A stretch of 64,000 bases of DNA, from assembly GCA_006226685.1 (NCBI GenBank), contig SBGG01000025.1, forward strand, positions 41,129 to 105,128, written 5' to 3'. Positions 55,029-62,302 of the stretch are shown one piece after another. A program made the translations under genes and the position numbers. Each line of letters opens with the position of its first letter. The stretch's first letter is position 1. The notes below the pieces were generated by a model that worked only from the letters and a program-made list of their open reading frames with translations, did not search any database and had not been told where the DNA came from. This DNA comes from Sphingomonadales bacterium. Its GTDB lineage: Bacteria > Pseudomonadota > Alphaproteobacteria > Sphingomonadales > Sphingomonadaceae.

Positions 55029-55565
55029 ATGGCACGATATGACAAAGAAAAGAAACGGTCCGCCCTCAATGAACAGGCGTTGCGCGATCTGGCGCTGACC
55101 TATGTCGGGCGGTTCGCGACCAGCCGGGCGCGGCTTGCACGCTATCTGGAGCGCAAGCTTGCCGAACGTGGCTGGGATGGAGAGAAAAGTGCCGATATAG
55201 AAGCACTTGTCTTGCATTTTTCAGAACTTGGCTATGTCGATGATGCTGGTTTTGCGCGAATGAAAGCCGGGTCGATGGAACGGCGCGGGCTGGGTGTGCG
55301 GCGGATCGGTGCTGCGTTGCGCGCGGATGGGATCGGCGAGCAGGACCGGGCAGAGGCGGAAGAAAAGGCGCGGGCAGGCGAATGGGATGCGGCCGATATT
55401 TTTGCCCGGCGTAAGCGTGTCGGCCCCTATGCGCAGGCGGTTGCGGACCCGAAGCAGCGCGAGCGGCAGCTCGGTGCCTTCCTGCGGGCCGGGCACAGGA
55501 TTGAGGTCGCCCGCGCCTGGGTGGAGGCGCATCCCGGCGAATTCCCCGAACGGAGTGATGGATAA
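55029..55565 (+). CDS. recX: RecX family regulator
   Basis: This 178-residue RecX-like protein, an inhibitor of RecA filaments, has three-helix repeats: 'ALTYVGRFATSRARLARYLE', 'HFSELGYVDDAGFARM' and 'ALRADGIGEQDRAEAEEKA', with a basic C-terminus. It is slightly longer than E. coli RecX. ATG 55029 follows AAAGGCGC; the frame runs upstream to 53022 only because it reads antisense to the acyl-AMP ligase. No recA is adjacent. The DUF192 gene begins within its stop (TAATGA). Confidence 0.82.
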   Translation: MARYDKEKKRSALNEQALRDLALTYVGRFATSRARLARYLERKLAERGWDGEKSADIEALVLHFSELGYVDDAGFARMKAGSMERRGLGVRRIGAALRADGIGEQDRAEAEEKARAGEWDAADIFARRKRVGPYAQAVADPKQRERQLGAFLRAGHRIEVARAWVEAHPGEFPERSDG

Positions 55566-56155
55566 TGAGGCAGGAAGGCGGGATCGGCAAAAGGTCGTGG
55601 ATTGCCGGAGCGGCGGCTATCGCCCTGACACTGGTGTCGGGTGGCTGCACGGACGGCGGGCAGGGCAATGGTGTCGCGGGTGATACTGATGCCGTTGCCG
55701 GGGGAGTGGAGGGTGCGCCGCAATATTTACCGAAAATTCCGGTTCTGATCCGTCATGGCGAGGGCACGCCCGACACTCGTCTGTCGATCGAACTGGCGGC
55801 CGAACCCCATCAGCAGGAAAAGGGGCTGATGCACCGCACTGACCTCAGCCAGGGGGAGGGGATGTTGTTTCCGATGTTGCCGCCTCGCATGCCCAGCTTC
55901 TGGATGAAGGATACGCCGACATCGCTCGACCTTGTCTTCATCCGGCCGGATGGAGGTGTGGCCAAAATCGTCGCGCGGGCAAAGCCTAATGATCCGACGC
56001 CGCTTTTTGCCGATGTCCCGGTCGCAGCCGTGCTGGAATTGCGCGGTGGCGATGCGGCGTCTCTTGGTCTGGACGAAGGGGATAGGGTGAGCTGGGGCGC
56101 TTGCACGCAGGGCGGGCAGAAATTGGCGATCGCCGTCGATAATTTCTGCCCTTAG
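55565..56155 (+). CDS. DUF192 lipoprotein
   Basis: This 196-residue protein has a signal with a lipobox (LVSGGC at about 24-29), then a flexible Gly-rich linker, then the DUF192 beta-barrel: 'AAEPHQQEKGLMHRTDLSQG', 'MPSFWMKDTPTSLDLVFI', 'AVLELRGGDAASLGL' and 'VSWG'. DUF192 proteins are small exported proteins of unknown function that often sit near cold-shock or RecX genes. Its start overlaps the recX stop, implying coupling. Confidence 0.9.
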   Translation: MRQEGGIGKRSWIAGAAAIALTLVSGGCTDGGQGNGVAGDTDAVAGGVEGAPQYLPKIPVLIRHGEGTPDTRLSIELAAEPHQQEKGLMHRTDLSQGEGMLFPMLPPRMPSFWMKDTPTSLDLVFIRPDGGVAKIVARAKPNDPTPLFADVPVAAVLELRGGDAASLGLDEGDRVSWGACTQGGQKLAIAVDNFCP

Positions 56156-56165
56156 GGCTCTGATT

Positions 56166-56336
56166 CTAGGGCGGATCGACATTGCCCTCCGGTCGCCTTC
56201 GGCCCCAGCCCTGGCGGCCTGCAAATGGCGCTTTCGCGCGCTTCCGGGTGCTCATGCACCTTGAGTACGCTCCGCTCCGGATCACGCAAAATTACCATTT
56301 TCGGCTCGTCATCTTCTGAATGTCGATCCGCCCTAG
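56166..56336. mobile_element. 171-bp MITE-like element with perfect 18-bp inverted ends
   Basis: The ends CTAGGGCGGATCGACATT (56166-56183) and AATGTCGATCCGCCCTAG (56319-56336) are exact reverse complements. They may be a CTAG target duplication plus a 14-bp inverted repeat GGCGGATCGACATT, as in IS5-family (IS427-like) elements with a YTAR target. The interior has no open gene. It lies between DUF192 and the NDUFA12 gene. A non-autonomous element or a dispersed repeat are both possible; other genomic copies would decide. Confidence 0.65.
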
Positions 56337-56359
56337 GGTCAGGACCCTGGGGTGCGGTC

Positions 56360-56439
56360 GGCTTCGATGGAATCGCGCCGGGTGGCTGGAGTGCGGGTCG
56401 ATCCCATGTGTCGAATCGTCGGATGATTCCATGCGAGCC
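56360..56439. repeat. 80-bp imperfect inverted repeat next to the MITE-like element
   Basis: GGCTTCGATGGAATC (56360-56374) and GATTCCATGCGAGCC (56425-56439) match in 13 of 15 positions when reversed, and further partial pairing extends outwards (CGGTC/GAAACCG). It starts 24 bases after the MITE-like element ends and could be a second, nested or decayed repeat, or the hairpin leader of the NDUFA12 gene. Confidence 0.4.
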
Positions 56440-56573
56440 GAAACCGTTCCGACGGTGAAGGACGGCGGCTTTTCGCCCGGCCGCCGGTCATCGCCGGAAA
56501 AACATCCGATTAATATGATGTCGCGCTTATATCGGCTTGCCAATCACCCCTTTCTGGCGCTAAGCGCGGCTCC

Positions 56574-56969
56574 ATGGGAATAGTCAAGAACATCTTCACC
56601 TGGTGGGAAGGCTCGACCTTCGGAACCTGGCTTTTCACCCGGAGCAAGGGCCATAAGGTCGGCGAAGACCATATGGGCAATGTCTATTATGAGGGTGGCA
56701 AGGATGTTCACGGCCACCCGCGCCGCTGGGTGATCTACAAGGGCTCCAATGATGCGAGCCGTGTGCCGGCCGAATGGCATGGCTGGTTGCATCACAGCAT
56801 CGAAGGCGCACCGGAAAGCCTGTTGCCGCCGCCGCGTATCTGGGAAAAGGATTATGTCCCGAACCAGACCGGTACCGCCAATGCCTATCGCCCGTTGGGG
56901 GCGATAGAATCCGGCGGCCGTCGTGCGATGGCTACCGGAGACTATGAGGCATGGACGCCCGACGCCTGA
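56574..56969 (+). CDS. NDUFA12-like complex I protein
   Basis: This 131-residue protein of the NDUFA12 (B17.2) family has 'MGIVKNIFTWWEGSTFGTWLF', 'GKDVHGHPRRWVIYKG', 'VPAEWHGWLHH' and 'WEKDYVPNQTGTANAYRP'. In alphaproteobacteria and mitochondria it is an accessory/assembly factor of NADH:ubiquinone oxidoreductase at the inner membrane. Its last 19 bases overlap the DUF2155 gene, a typical alphaproteobacterial pairing. The 400 bases upstream contain only repeats. Confidence 0.93.
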   Translation: MGIVKNIFTWWEGSTFGTWLFTRSKGHKVGEDHMGNVYYEGGKDVHGHPRRWVIYKGSNDASRVPAEWHGWLHHSIEGAPESLLPPPRIWEKDYVPNQTGTANAYRPLGAIESGGRRAMATGDYEAWTPDA

Positions 56970-57583
56970 TGATGCGGCGTGCGCTGGCTGTGGTCCTGTT
57001 GCCGTTCGCGGTGCAGGGATGTGGTGACGGCGCGAATCAGTTGCCCCAGACCAATGCCGCCAATGCGGTGGAGCAGGCCGGTGACGCGAAGCCGCTGGCG
57101 ACCGCCAATGATCTGGCCGGTGCGACCCCGATGCGGGATCGCGTCGCGGTGATCGGCCTTCTCAACAAGCGCAATGGTCTTACCCGTGACCTGACGATGA
57201 AGCCAGGCGATGCCTTGCGGGTCGGCGATGCGATCGTGCGCCTGCGTGCCTGCGAAGTGACCGCGCCCTGGGAAGAGCAGAAGGAGGTGGGCGCTTTCGT
57301 TCAGCTCGATGTGCGGGCGCCGCGCGCCGATAAATGGCGGCGCGTCTTTTCTGGCTGGCTTTTCCACGAACGGCCTGACCGCAACGTGGTTGAGCATCCG
57401 ATCTACGATGTCTGGGTCAAGAGTTGCGCGATGAGCTGGCCCGAGACCGGTTCCGATACGCTCAAGGTTTCCGACAGATCAGGAGCGAAGGCGAGCAGCG
57501 ATGGCGAGCCCGGCCCCGCCGACAATAGCGCGGCCCCATCGGTCAGCGAGACATCCGAAAGCGCCGCCAGCAATAACGAGTGA
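56951..57583 (+). CDS. DUF2155 protein
   Basis: This 210-residue exported protein has an N-terminal signal/lipobox-like segment (ALAVVLLPFAVQGCGDG). The DUF2155 core follows: 'AVIGLLNKRNGLTRDLTMKP', 'VRLRACEVTAPWEEQ', 'GAFVQLDVRAPRADKWRRVF', 'SGWLFHERPDRNVVEHPIYD' and 'VWVKSCA', about residues 65-155. The tail is Ser/Ala/Glu-rich and low complexity. It overlaps the NDUFA12 gene by 19 bases. Its last 181 bases are antisense to the 3' end of aat, an unusually long convergent overlap. Confidence 0.9.
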   Translation: MDARRLMMRRALAVVLLPFAVQGCGDGANQLPQTNAANAVEQAGDAKPLATANDLAGATPMRDRVAVIGLLNKRNGLTRDLTMKPGDALRVGDAIVRLRACEVTAPWEEQKEVGAFVQLDVRAPRADKWRRVFSGWLFHERPDRNVVEHPIYDVWVKSCAMSWPETGSDTLKVSDRSGAKASSDGEPGPADNSAAPSVSETSESAASNNE

Positions 57584-58125
57584 TAGGCGCGCTGATCGAT
57601 CTCGATCGCGCCGAGCGAGCGCAGATGGTCGGTCATGAACTGGCAGTCGAGTAGCGAGAAGCCGCCGATTCGCATCCGTGCCACCAGCCAGGCCAGTGCG
57701 ACCTTCGAAGCATCGGTACGGCGGGACACCATGCTTTCGCCGAAAAAGGCGCGCCCCAGCGATACGCCGTAAAGACCGCCGACCAGTTCGTCGCCCTCCC
57801 GGCATTCGACGGAATGGGCGAAACCCAACTCGTGCAGCCGCAAATAGCTTTGTTCTATTTCATGGTTGATCCATGTCGTAGGGCGATCCGGGGCGCTTTG
57901 CGCGCACAGGCGCACGACCGCGCGGAAATCCTCGTTCACGCTGACGCGAAAGCGGCCGGATCGAATGGTGCGGGCGAGCGAGCGAGACAGGTGAAACTGG
58001 TGCAGGGGCAGAATGGCGCGTTTTTTCGGTTCTACCCAGTAAACATCATCGGCGTTCCGGTCATCGGACATCGGGAAGACGCCGATGGCATAGGCGCGCA
58101 ACAGGAGGAACGGCTCGATCGGCAT
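57403..58125 (-). CDS. aat: leucyl/phenylalanyl-tRNA-protein transferase
   Basis: This 240-residue enzyme adds Leu or Phe from tRNA to N-terminal Arg/Lys, marking proteins for ClpS/ClpAP. Motifs are 'LLLRAYAIGVFPMSDDRNAD', 'VYWVEPKKRAILPLHQFHLS', 'TWINHEIEQSYLRLHELGFA', 'HSVECREGDELVGGLYGVSL', 'RAFFGESMVSRRTDASKVAL' and 'LLDCQFMTDHLRSLGA'. ATG 58125 is the usual start; a 36-codon extension upstream is unsupported. The last 60 residues (after the core) are encoded opposite DUF2155. It completes the Bpt/Aat pair in this window. Confidence 0.94.
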   Translation of the reverse strand: MPIEPFLLLRAYAIGVFPMSDDRNADDVYWVEPKKRAILPLHQFHLSRSLARTIRSGRFRVSVNEDFRAVVRLCAQSAPDRPTTWINHEIEQSYLRLHELGFAHSVECREGDELVGGLYGVSLGRAFFGESMVSRRTDASKVALAWLVARMRIGGFSLLDCQFMTDHLRSLGAIEIDQRAYHSLLLAALSDVSLTDGAALLSAGPGSPSLLAFAPDLSETLSVSEPVSGQLIAQLLTQTS

Positions 58126-58287
58126 GGGGCCTCTATGTGGCAGAGGTGGGCGCTGTGGCCAAGCCGGAAGATTGCCCATTCCTATCGCCCCGAATATTAA
58201 CCCGAATTCGGCGTTATGGTGGCGAAGGCGCACTCACCGCTTGCACTGGGGCGAAGGGGAGGGTAAGGACGCGCCTTCGCTAGCCAC

Positions 58288-58363
58288 AGGAGTGTAGCTC
58301 AGCTGGTAGAGCGTCGGTCTCCAAAACCGAATGCCGGGGGTTCGAATCCCTCCACTCCTGCCA
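58288..58363 (+). tRNA. tRNA-Trp(CCA)
   Basis: A 76-base cloverleaf with CCA encoded: acceptor AGGAGTG/CACTCCT, D arm GCTC/GAGC, anticodon stem TCGGT/ACCGA with loop CTCCAAA (anticodon CCA), and T loop TTCGAAT. It lies 137 bases upstream of secE, the common alphaproteobacterial order. Confidence 0.97.
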
Positions 58364-58500
58364 AAGCTTGCGCCCTTCGGGGGGTAGGCCTATGGACGGT
58401 AGCGATATTCGCGGAGCAACCGCTCCCATCCGGTGGAAAGCGCCGGATGGAGGTGTGTTGCTCCGCGGTTTGTGCTGTTTTGCAATATGGGTTGAAAAGC

Positions 58501-58704
58501 GTGGCCAAAACATCTCCCGGCGAATTTGTTCGGCAGGTCCGCCAGGAAGCATCGAAGATCGTCTGGCCCTCGGGCCGCGAAACGATGGTGACGGCGGTGA
58601 TGGTGATTATCATGACCACGCTCCTTGGCCTGTTCTTTTTCGGGACCGACACCTTCTTCGGATGGGTGGTCAGCATGTTGCTCTCGCTTGCCACCGGCAA
58701 GTGA
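58501..58704 (+). CDS. secE: preprotein translocase subunit SecE
   Basis: This 67-residue single-pass SecE is a core part of the SecYEG channel. 'GEFVRQVRQEASKIVWPSGR' is the conserved amphipathic lead, followed by one transmembrane helix (MVTAVMVIIMTTLLGLFFFG). GTG 58501 is taken as start, matching the usual short SecE; an ATG 18 codons upstream in a Cys-rich stretch is unlikely. The ribosome site is weak. nusG follows 37 bases downstream. Confidence 0.95.
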   Translation: MAKTSPGEFVRQVRQEASKIVWPSGRETMVTAVMVIIMTTLLGLFFFGTDTFFGWVVSMLLSLATGK

Positions 58705-58741
58705 AGCGCGGCACGCAGTTGGGGATTTTGGAACGATAGCT

Positions 58742-59278
58742 ATGGCGCGCTGGTACATCATTCACGCCTATTCGGGTTTTGAGAACAAGGTTCGTGATTC
58801 GATCCTGGCTGAGGCCGAGCGTATGGGCCTGTCGCAACTGGTCGAAGAGGTCGAGGTGCCGACCGAGACCGTGACCGAGGTGCGTCGCGGCAAGAAGGTG
58901 CAGTCGGAACGGAAATTCTTCCCCGGCTATGTGCTGGCCAAGCTGGCGATGAACGACGATGTCTATCACCTTGTGAAGAACACGCCGAAAGTGACGGGCT
59001 TCCTTGGTTCCAGCGGCAAGCCGCAGGCGATTACCGAGGCGGAGGCTGCGCGCATCCTCAACACGAAGGAAGAGGCCGCCGCCGCACCCAAGCACAAGAT
59101 CAGCGTCAATTACGAGATTGGCGATACCGTCAAGGTGACCAGCGGCAACTTCGCCAGCTTCACCGGCACGGTCGAGGAACTGGATTTCGACAAGAACCGG
59201 GTCAAGGTTTCCATTTCCATCTTCGGTCGCGCCACTCCGCTGGAACTGGGCTTCGAGGACGTCGAACTGGTGAAGTGA
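58742..59278 (+). CDS. nusG: transcription termination/antitermination factor NusG
   Basis: This 178-residue NusG has an NGN domain ([18 protein letters not shown]; '[20 protein letters not shown]'; '[20 protein letters not shown]') and a C-terminal KOW domain ('[20 protein letters not shown]', '[20 protein letters not shown]'). It binds RNA polymerase and couples it to Rho or ribosomes. ATG 58742. Normally rplK follows directly; here 1.4 kb of inverted genes intervene. Confidence 0.97.
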   Translation: MARWYIIHAYSGFENKVRDSILAEAERMGLSQLVEEVEVPTETVTEVRRGKKVQSERKFFPGYVLAKLAMNDDVYHLVKNTPKVTGFLGSSGKPQAITEAEAARILNTKEEAAAAPKHKISVNYEIGDTVKVTSGNFASFTGTVEELDFDKNRVKVSISIFGRATPLELGFEDVELVK

Positions 59279-59300
59279 TCGCTGCCCGCGCCCCGACCGT

Positions 59301-59993
59301 TCAGGCGGGGCGGCGGCTCAGCAGGGAAATGACCATTTCCCGACGTATACGGAAACCGAGCTTCTCATAAAGCGCGATCGCGCCGTCATTATGCGCATAG
59401 CTTGTGAGGAAGGGCGTTTCTCCGCGCTTTTCTATCTGGTGCATGACCTTTGCGATCAGCGCGCGTGCATGGCCCCTTCCGCGATGATCGGGGTGAACGC
59501 AAACGGCGCTGATCTCGCAATAGCTGGGCAGGCGCAGGCGTTCGCCGGCCATGGCGACAAGCTTTCCATCTTCTTCCATTCCCCAAAATTGTCCCAGTTC
59601 ATGGGTGCGAAGCGCGAACGGGCCGGGTTCCGTCAGGGTCGCGAGGGCGAGCATGGCCGGGGCGTCGATGGCGGATAGGGGGCGCATTGCGGCTGATCGA
59701 GGCGCGGCATGTGCCTCGGCCACCATTTGCAAGGCAGCGCGTCGTTCGATGCTCACGCCTTCTGGTGCCGGATGTTCCTCTGCCTGCATGGTATAAAGCG
59801 TGCCGCCCTGCGGTATGAGTGCGGCAAGATCGTCCATGCCCTGTTTGTCGTCCCGTGCCGAAGCCGCCAATGGACCGATTTCAGGAAGAAATCGCCGCGC
59901 TGTACCGTGGGCAAGTGCGAAGCGGGCATGGGGGCCGCTGAGGGCATGCCAGACCGGGCGGTCGAGCAGTTCGCGGGACATGGCTTCAGTCAT
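59301..59993 (-). CDS. GNAT family N-acetyltransferase
   Basis: This 230-residue protein has a C-terminal GNAT domain: '[20 protein letters not shown]' holds the acetyl-CoA-binding Q/R-x-x-G-x-G/A loop, followed by '[20 protein letters not shown]' and '[14 protein letters not shown]'. The N-terminal half is a family-specific FR47-like extension. ATG 59993 lies inside the MarR stop region (8-bp overlap), so it is the second gene of a MarR-GNAT operon. The acetylated substrate is unknown. Confidence 0.88.
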   Translation of the reverse strand: MTEAMSRELLDRPVWHALSGPHARFALAHGTARRFLPEIGPLAASARDDKQGMDDLAALIPQGGTLYTMQAEEHPAPEGVSIERRAALQMVAEAHAAPRSAAMRPLSAIDAPAMLALATLTEPGPFALRTHELGQFWGMEEDGKLVAMAGERLRLPSYCEISAVCVHPDHRGRGHARALIAKVMHQIEKRGETPFLTSYAHNDGAIALYEKLGFRIRREMVISLLSRRPA

Positions 59994-60510
59994 TGGCTGC
60001 CCCCGCAAATGCGCTGTTGATCCTGTCGTCGAGCGATGTCTGGTTCAGGCGTGCCTCGATTTCCCCGATCGCGTCGAGAATGTCTCCCGATGCGTGTCGG
60101 CATACTGCACGGACGGCCTGTTCGACGGCGGGAAACAAATTTATGCGCAGGTCGCGGATCAGCGTCGCTCCGGCCGGGGTGAGCATGACTAGGCGCCGAC
60201 GCCGGTCGGGATGATCGGAGGAAGCCGGGGCGACAAGGCCCAGCGTTTCCAGCCGGGCGAGAGCGCGGGTGATTCCGGGCTGGCTGATCCCGACCCGTGT
60301 GCCAAGGGAGCCGATGGTAAGCGGACCATTTTCTTCCAGCGCAACCAGCAGCGGCAATTGCGCCGGTTGCACGTCCAGCCCCTGTCGTTCGAGAATGGTG
60401 GCGACCCCTGACTGCATCTGCTCGCCCAGACGTTTCAGGCGGCTGCCCATGCAAAGATAGCCCAAGGCGGTTATGAGGTCATTGGTTCCGGGGGTCGGTC
60501 TTTTTTCCAT
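59986..60510 (-). CDS. MarR family transcriptional regulator
   Basis: This 174-residue winged-helix regulator has 'LPLLVALEENGPLTIGSLGT', 'GISQPGITRALARLETLGLV' and the wing 'SSDHPDRRRRLVMLTPAG', fitting MarR. It likely represses itself and the GNAT gene. ATG 60510 is at the edge of a 26-bp palindrome (60508-60533), with no Shine-Dalgarno upstream, so a leaderless transcript with the operator over the start is possible. An internal Met at residue 21 is an alternative start. It is divergent from rplK. Confidence 0.88.
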   Translation of the reverse strand: MEKRPTPGTNDLITALGYLCMGSRLKRLGEQMQSGVATILERQGLDVQPAQLPLLVALEENGPLTIGSLGTRVGISQPGITRALARLETLGLVAPASSDHPDRRRRLVMLTPAGATLIRDLRINLFPAVEQAVRAVCRHASGDILDAIGEIEARLNQTSLDDRINSAFAGAAND

Positions 60511-60533
60511 ATCGCGATATATATCGTGATATG
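60508..60533. promoter_or_regulatory. 26-bp palindrome over the MarR start codon, candidate operator
   Basis: The sequence CATATCGCGATATATATC followed by GTGATATG is a perfect inverted repeat except at two symmetrical positions. It contains the MarR start codon (60508-60510). MarR dimers bind palindromes of 16-20 bp, so autorepression is a natural reading. Confidence 0.6.
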
Positions 60534-60686
60534 TTTATGGCGTCCATCGCCTCTTTCCTTTTTTCCGCGGAGCGGCTATAGGCGCGCCTTCGTCTTGGGT
60601 GTCCATAGCCCATGGGCGGCTTCCGATCCGTCGGATGAGCGCGGGAGAAAGGGCGTGCCCTTCCGTCAATACCGCTAAACTTGAAC

Positions 60687-60711
60687 CGGGAAGGGGCCTT
60701 GCGGTTTCCCG
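60687..60711 (+). promoter_or_regulatory. rplK leader stem-loop, candidate L1 autoregulation site
   Basis: CGGGAA (60687-60692) pairs with TTCCCG (60706-60711) in the leader 24 bases before rplK. In E. coli, L1 represses the L11-L1 operon by binding a leader hairpin mimicking its rRNA site. The similarity is only positional here. Confidence 0.3.
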
Positions 60712-60735
60712 ACCCAACTACAGAGTGAGAGAAAA

Positions 60736-61167
60736 ATGGCCAAGAAGATTACGGGCTATATCAAGCTCCAGGTGCCTGCGGGCGCCGCCAATCCTTCGCC
60801 GCCGATCGGCCCTGCCCTGGGTCAGCGCGGCGTCAACATCATGGAATTCTGCAAGGCGTTCAACGCGGCGACCGATAAGATGGACAAGGGCACTCCGCTG
60901 CCGACCATCATCACCGTCTATGCCGATCGCAGCTTCTCCTTCGTCACCAAGATGCCGCCGGCAACCTACCTCATCAAGAAGGCGATCAACCTGAAGTCCG
61001 GTTCCAAGGAACCCGGCAAGGCATCGGCCGGGACCATCAAGCGGTCTCAGCTTGCCGAGATCGCTCAGGTGAAGATGCCTGACCTCAATGCCAATGACAT
61101 TGAAGCGGCGACGAAGATCATCGAAGGCTCCGCTATCGCGATGGGCCTCACCGTGGTGGAGGGCTGA
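60736..61167 (+). CDS. rplK: 50S ribosomal protein L11
   Basis: This 143-residue L11 has '[20 protein letters not shown]', '[17 protein letters not shown]', '[20 protein letters not shown]' and '[13 protein letters not shown]'. It binds the GTPase centre of 23S rRNA and is needed for the stringent response via RelA. GAGTGAGAGAAAA precedes its ATG. rplA starts 5 bases after its stop, forming the L11-L1 operon. Confidence 0.98.
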   Translation: MAKKITGYIKLQVPAGAANPSPPIGPALGQRGVNIMEFCKAFNAATDKMDKGTPLPTIITVYADRSFSFVTKMPPATYLIKKAINLKSGSKEPGKASAGTIKRSQLAEIAQVKMPDLNANDIEAATKIIEGSAIAMGLTVVEG

Positions 61168-61171
61168 GACC

Positions 61172-61873
61172 ATGGCAAAGCTGACCAAGAAGGCAAAGGC
61201 GCTCGCCGCAGCGATCGACAAGGACAAGCTGCACGGCATTGACGAGGCGATTTCCCTCATCAAGAGCAATGCGACCGCCAAGTTCGACGAAACCGTCGAA
61301 ATCGCGATGAATCTCGGTGTCGATCCGCGTCACGCCGACCAGATGGTGCGCGGCGTTGTCACCCTGCCGGCCGGCACGGGCAAGACCGTTCGTGTTGCCG
61401 TGTTCGCGCGCGCCGACAAGGCGGAGGCCGCCAAGGCCGCCGGTGCTGAGGTTGTCGGTGCCGAGGACCTGCTGGAAAGCATTCAGGCGGGCAATATCGA
61501 TTTCGAACGCGTGATCGCGACCCCGGACATGATGGGTCTGGTCGGCCGTCTCGGTAAGGTGCTGGGCCCCAAGGGCCTGATGCCGAACCCGAAGCTCGGC
61601 ACCGTCACCCCGAATGTTGCCGAAGCCGTCAAGGCGGCCAAGGGCGGTCAGATCGAATTCCGCGTCGAGAAGGCGGGCATCATCCATGCCGGTCTTGGCA
61701 AGGCGAGCTTCTCCGAAGCCGATCTGCGCAAGAATTTCGACGCATTCGTCGATGCAATCGTCAAGGCGAAGCCCTCGGGCTCCAAGGGCAAATATGTCCG
61801 CAAGATCGCGCTCAGCTCCTCGATGGGCCCGGGCGTGAAGGTGGACGTGGCCGCCGTTTCCGGCGTGGTCTGA
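61172..61873 (+). CDS. rplA: 50S ribosomal protein L1
   Basis: This 233-residue L1 has '[20 protein letters not shown]', '[20 protein letters not shown]', '[19 protein letters not shown]' and '[20 protein letters not shown]'. It forms the L1 stalk and represses its own operon in other bacteria. GAGGGCTGAGACC precedes ATG 61172; longer frames overlap rplK and are artefacts. A strong terminator follows, so rplJ-rplL are not co-transcribed here. Confidence 0.98.
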   Translation: MAKLTKKAKALAAAIDKDKLHGIDEAISLIKSNATAKFDETVEIAMNLGVDPRHADQMVRGVVTLPAGTGKTVRVAVFARADKAEAAKAAGAEVVGAEDLLESIQAGNIDFERVIATPDMMGLVGRLGKVLGPKGLMPNPKLGTVTPNVAEAVKAAKGGQIEFRVEKAGIIHAGLGKASFSEADLRKNFDAFVDAIVKAKPSGSKGKYVRKIALSSSMGPGVKVDVAAVSGVV

Positions 61874-61919
61874 TCTGCCTGTGGGGCCGGAGCCTTCCTC
61901 CGGCTGTGCGCTGAAATAG

Positions 61920-61955
61920 AAATCCCCCTCGGGCCGGTGCCGGAGGGGGATTTTT
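61920..61955 (+). terminator. strong intrinsic terminator after rplA
   Basis: AATCCCCCTC (61921-61930) pairs with GAGGGGGATT (61943-61952) and continues into five T. It ends the rplKA transcript. Confidence 0.9.
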
Positions 61956-62302
61956 CTTGTCTATGCCCTGCCTGGATCGGAGGAGCTTTCGGGATGAGGG
62001 TGGCCGGTCATGAGGGGGCCTGTGCTCAGCTCGATGCAGCGCTGCGGGGACCTGTTCGCGCGTGATAGGGTGTGATCGGCCATGTGCGAGGGCTTCCATG
62101 AAGGTTGCGGCCGGTGCCACGCCTTGCTCTCGGGACGAATTCCTTTTGTGGGGAGCTGGCGGTTGCATCTGGCGCGGGATTGTGGCTGCGGACTGATCGA
62201 CCGGAGCTGGAATAGGAAGCCCTCCGGGGCGAAACCTCGGAGGGCAGATAAGTTATGCGGTCCGCCCCGATGAAGAGCGGACCGGATATTCGGATATAAG
62301 GT
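61956..62302. other. 347-base intergenic stretch
   Basis: The stretch lies between the convergent rplA and PhoX genes. It holds a hairpin GCCCTCCG/CGGAGGGC (62219-62226 with 62238-62245) that may end the PhoX transcript, although the T tract is weak. No gene is supported, and no ribosomal gene (rplJ) follows. Confidence 0.5.
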
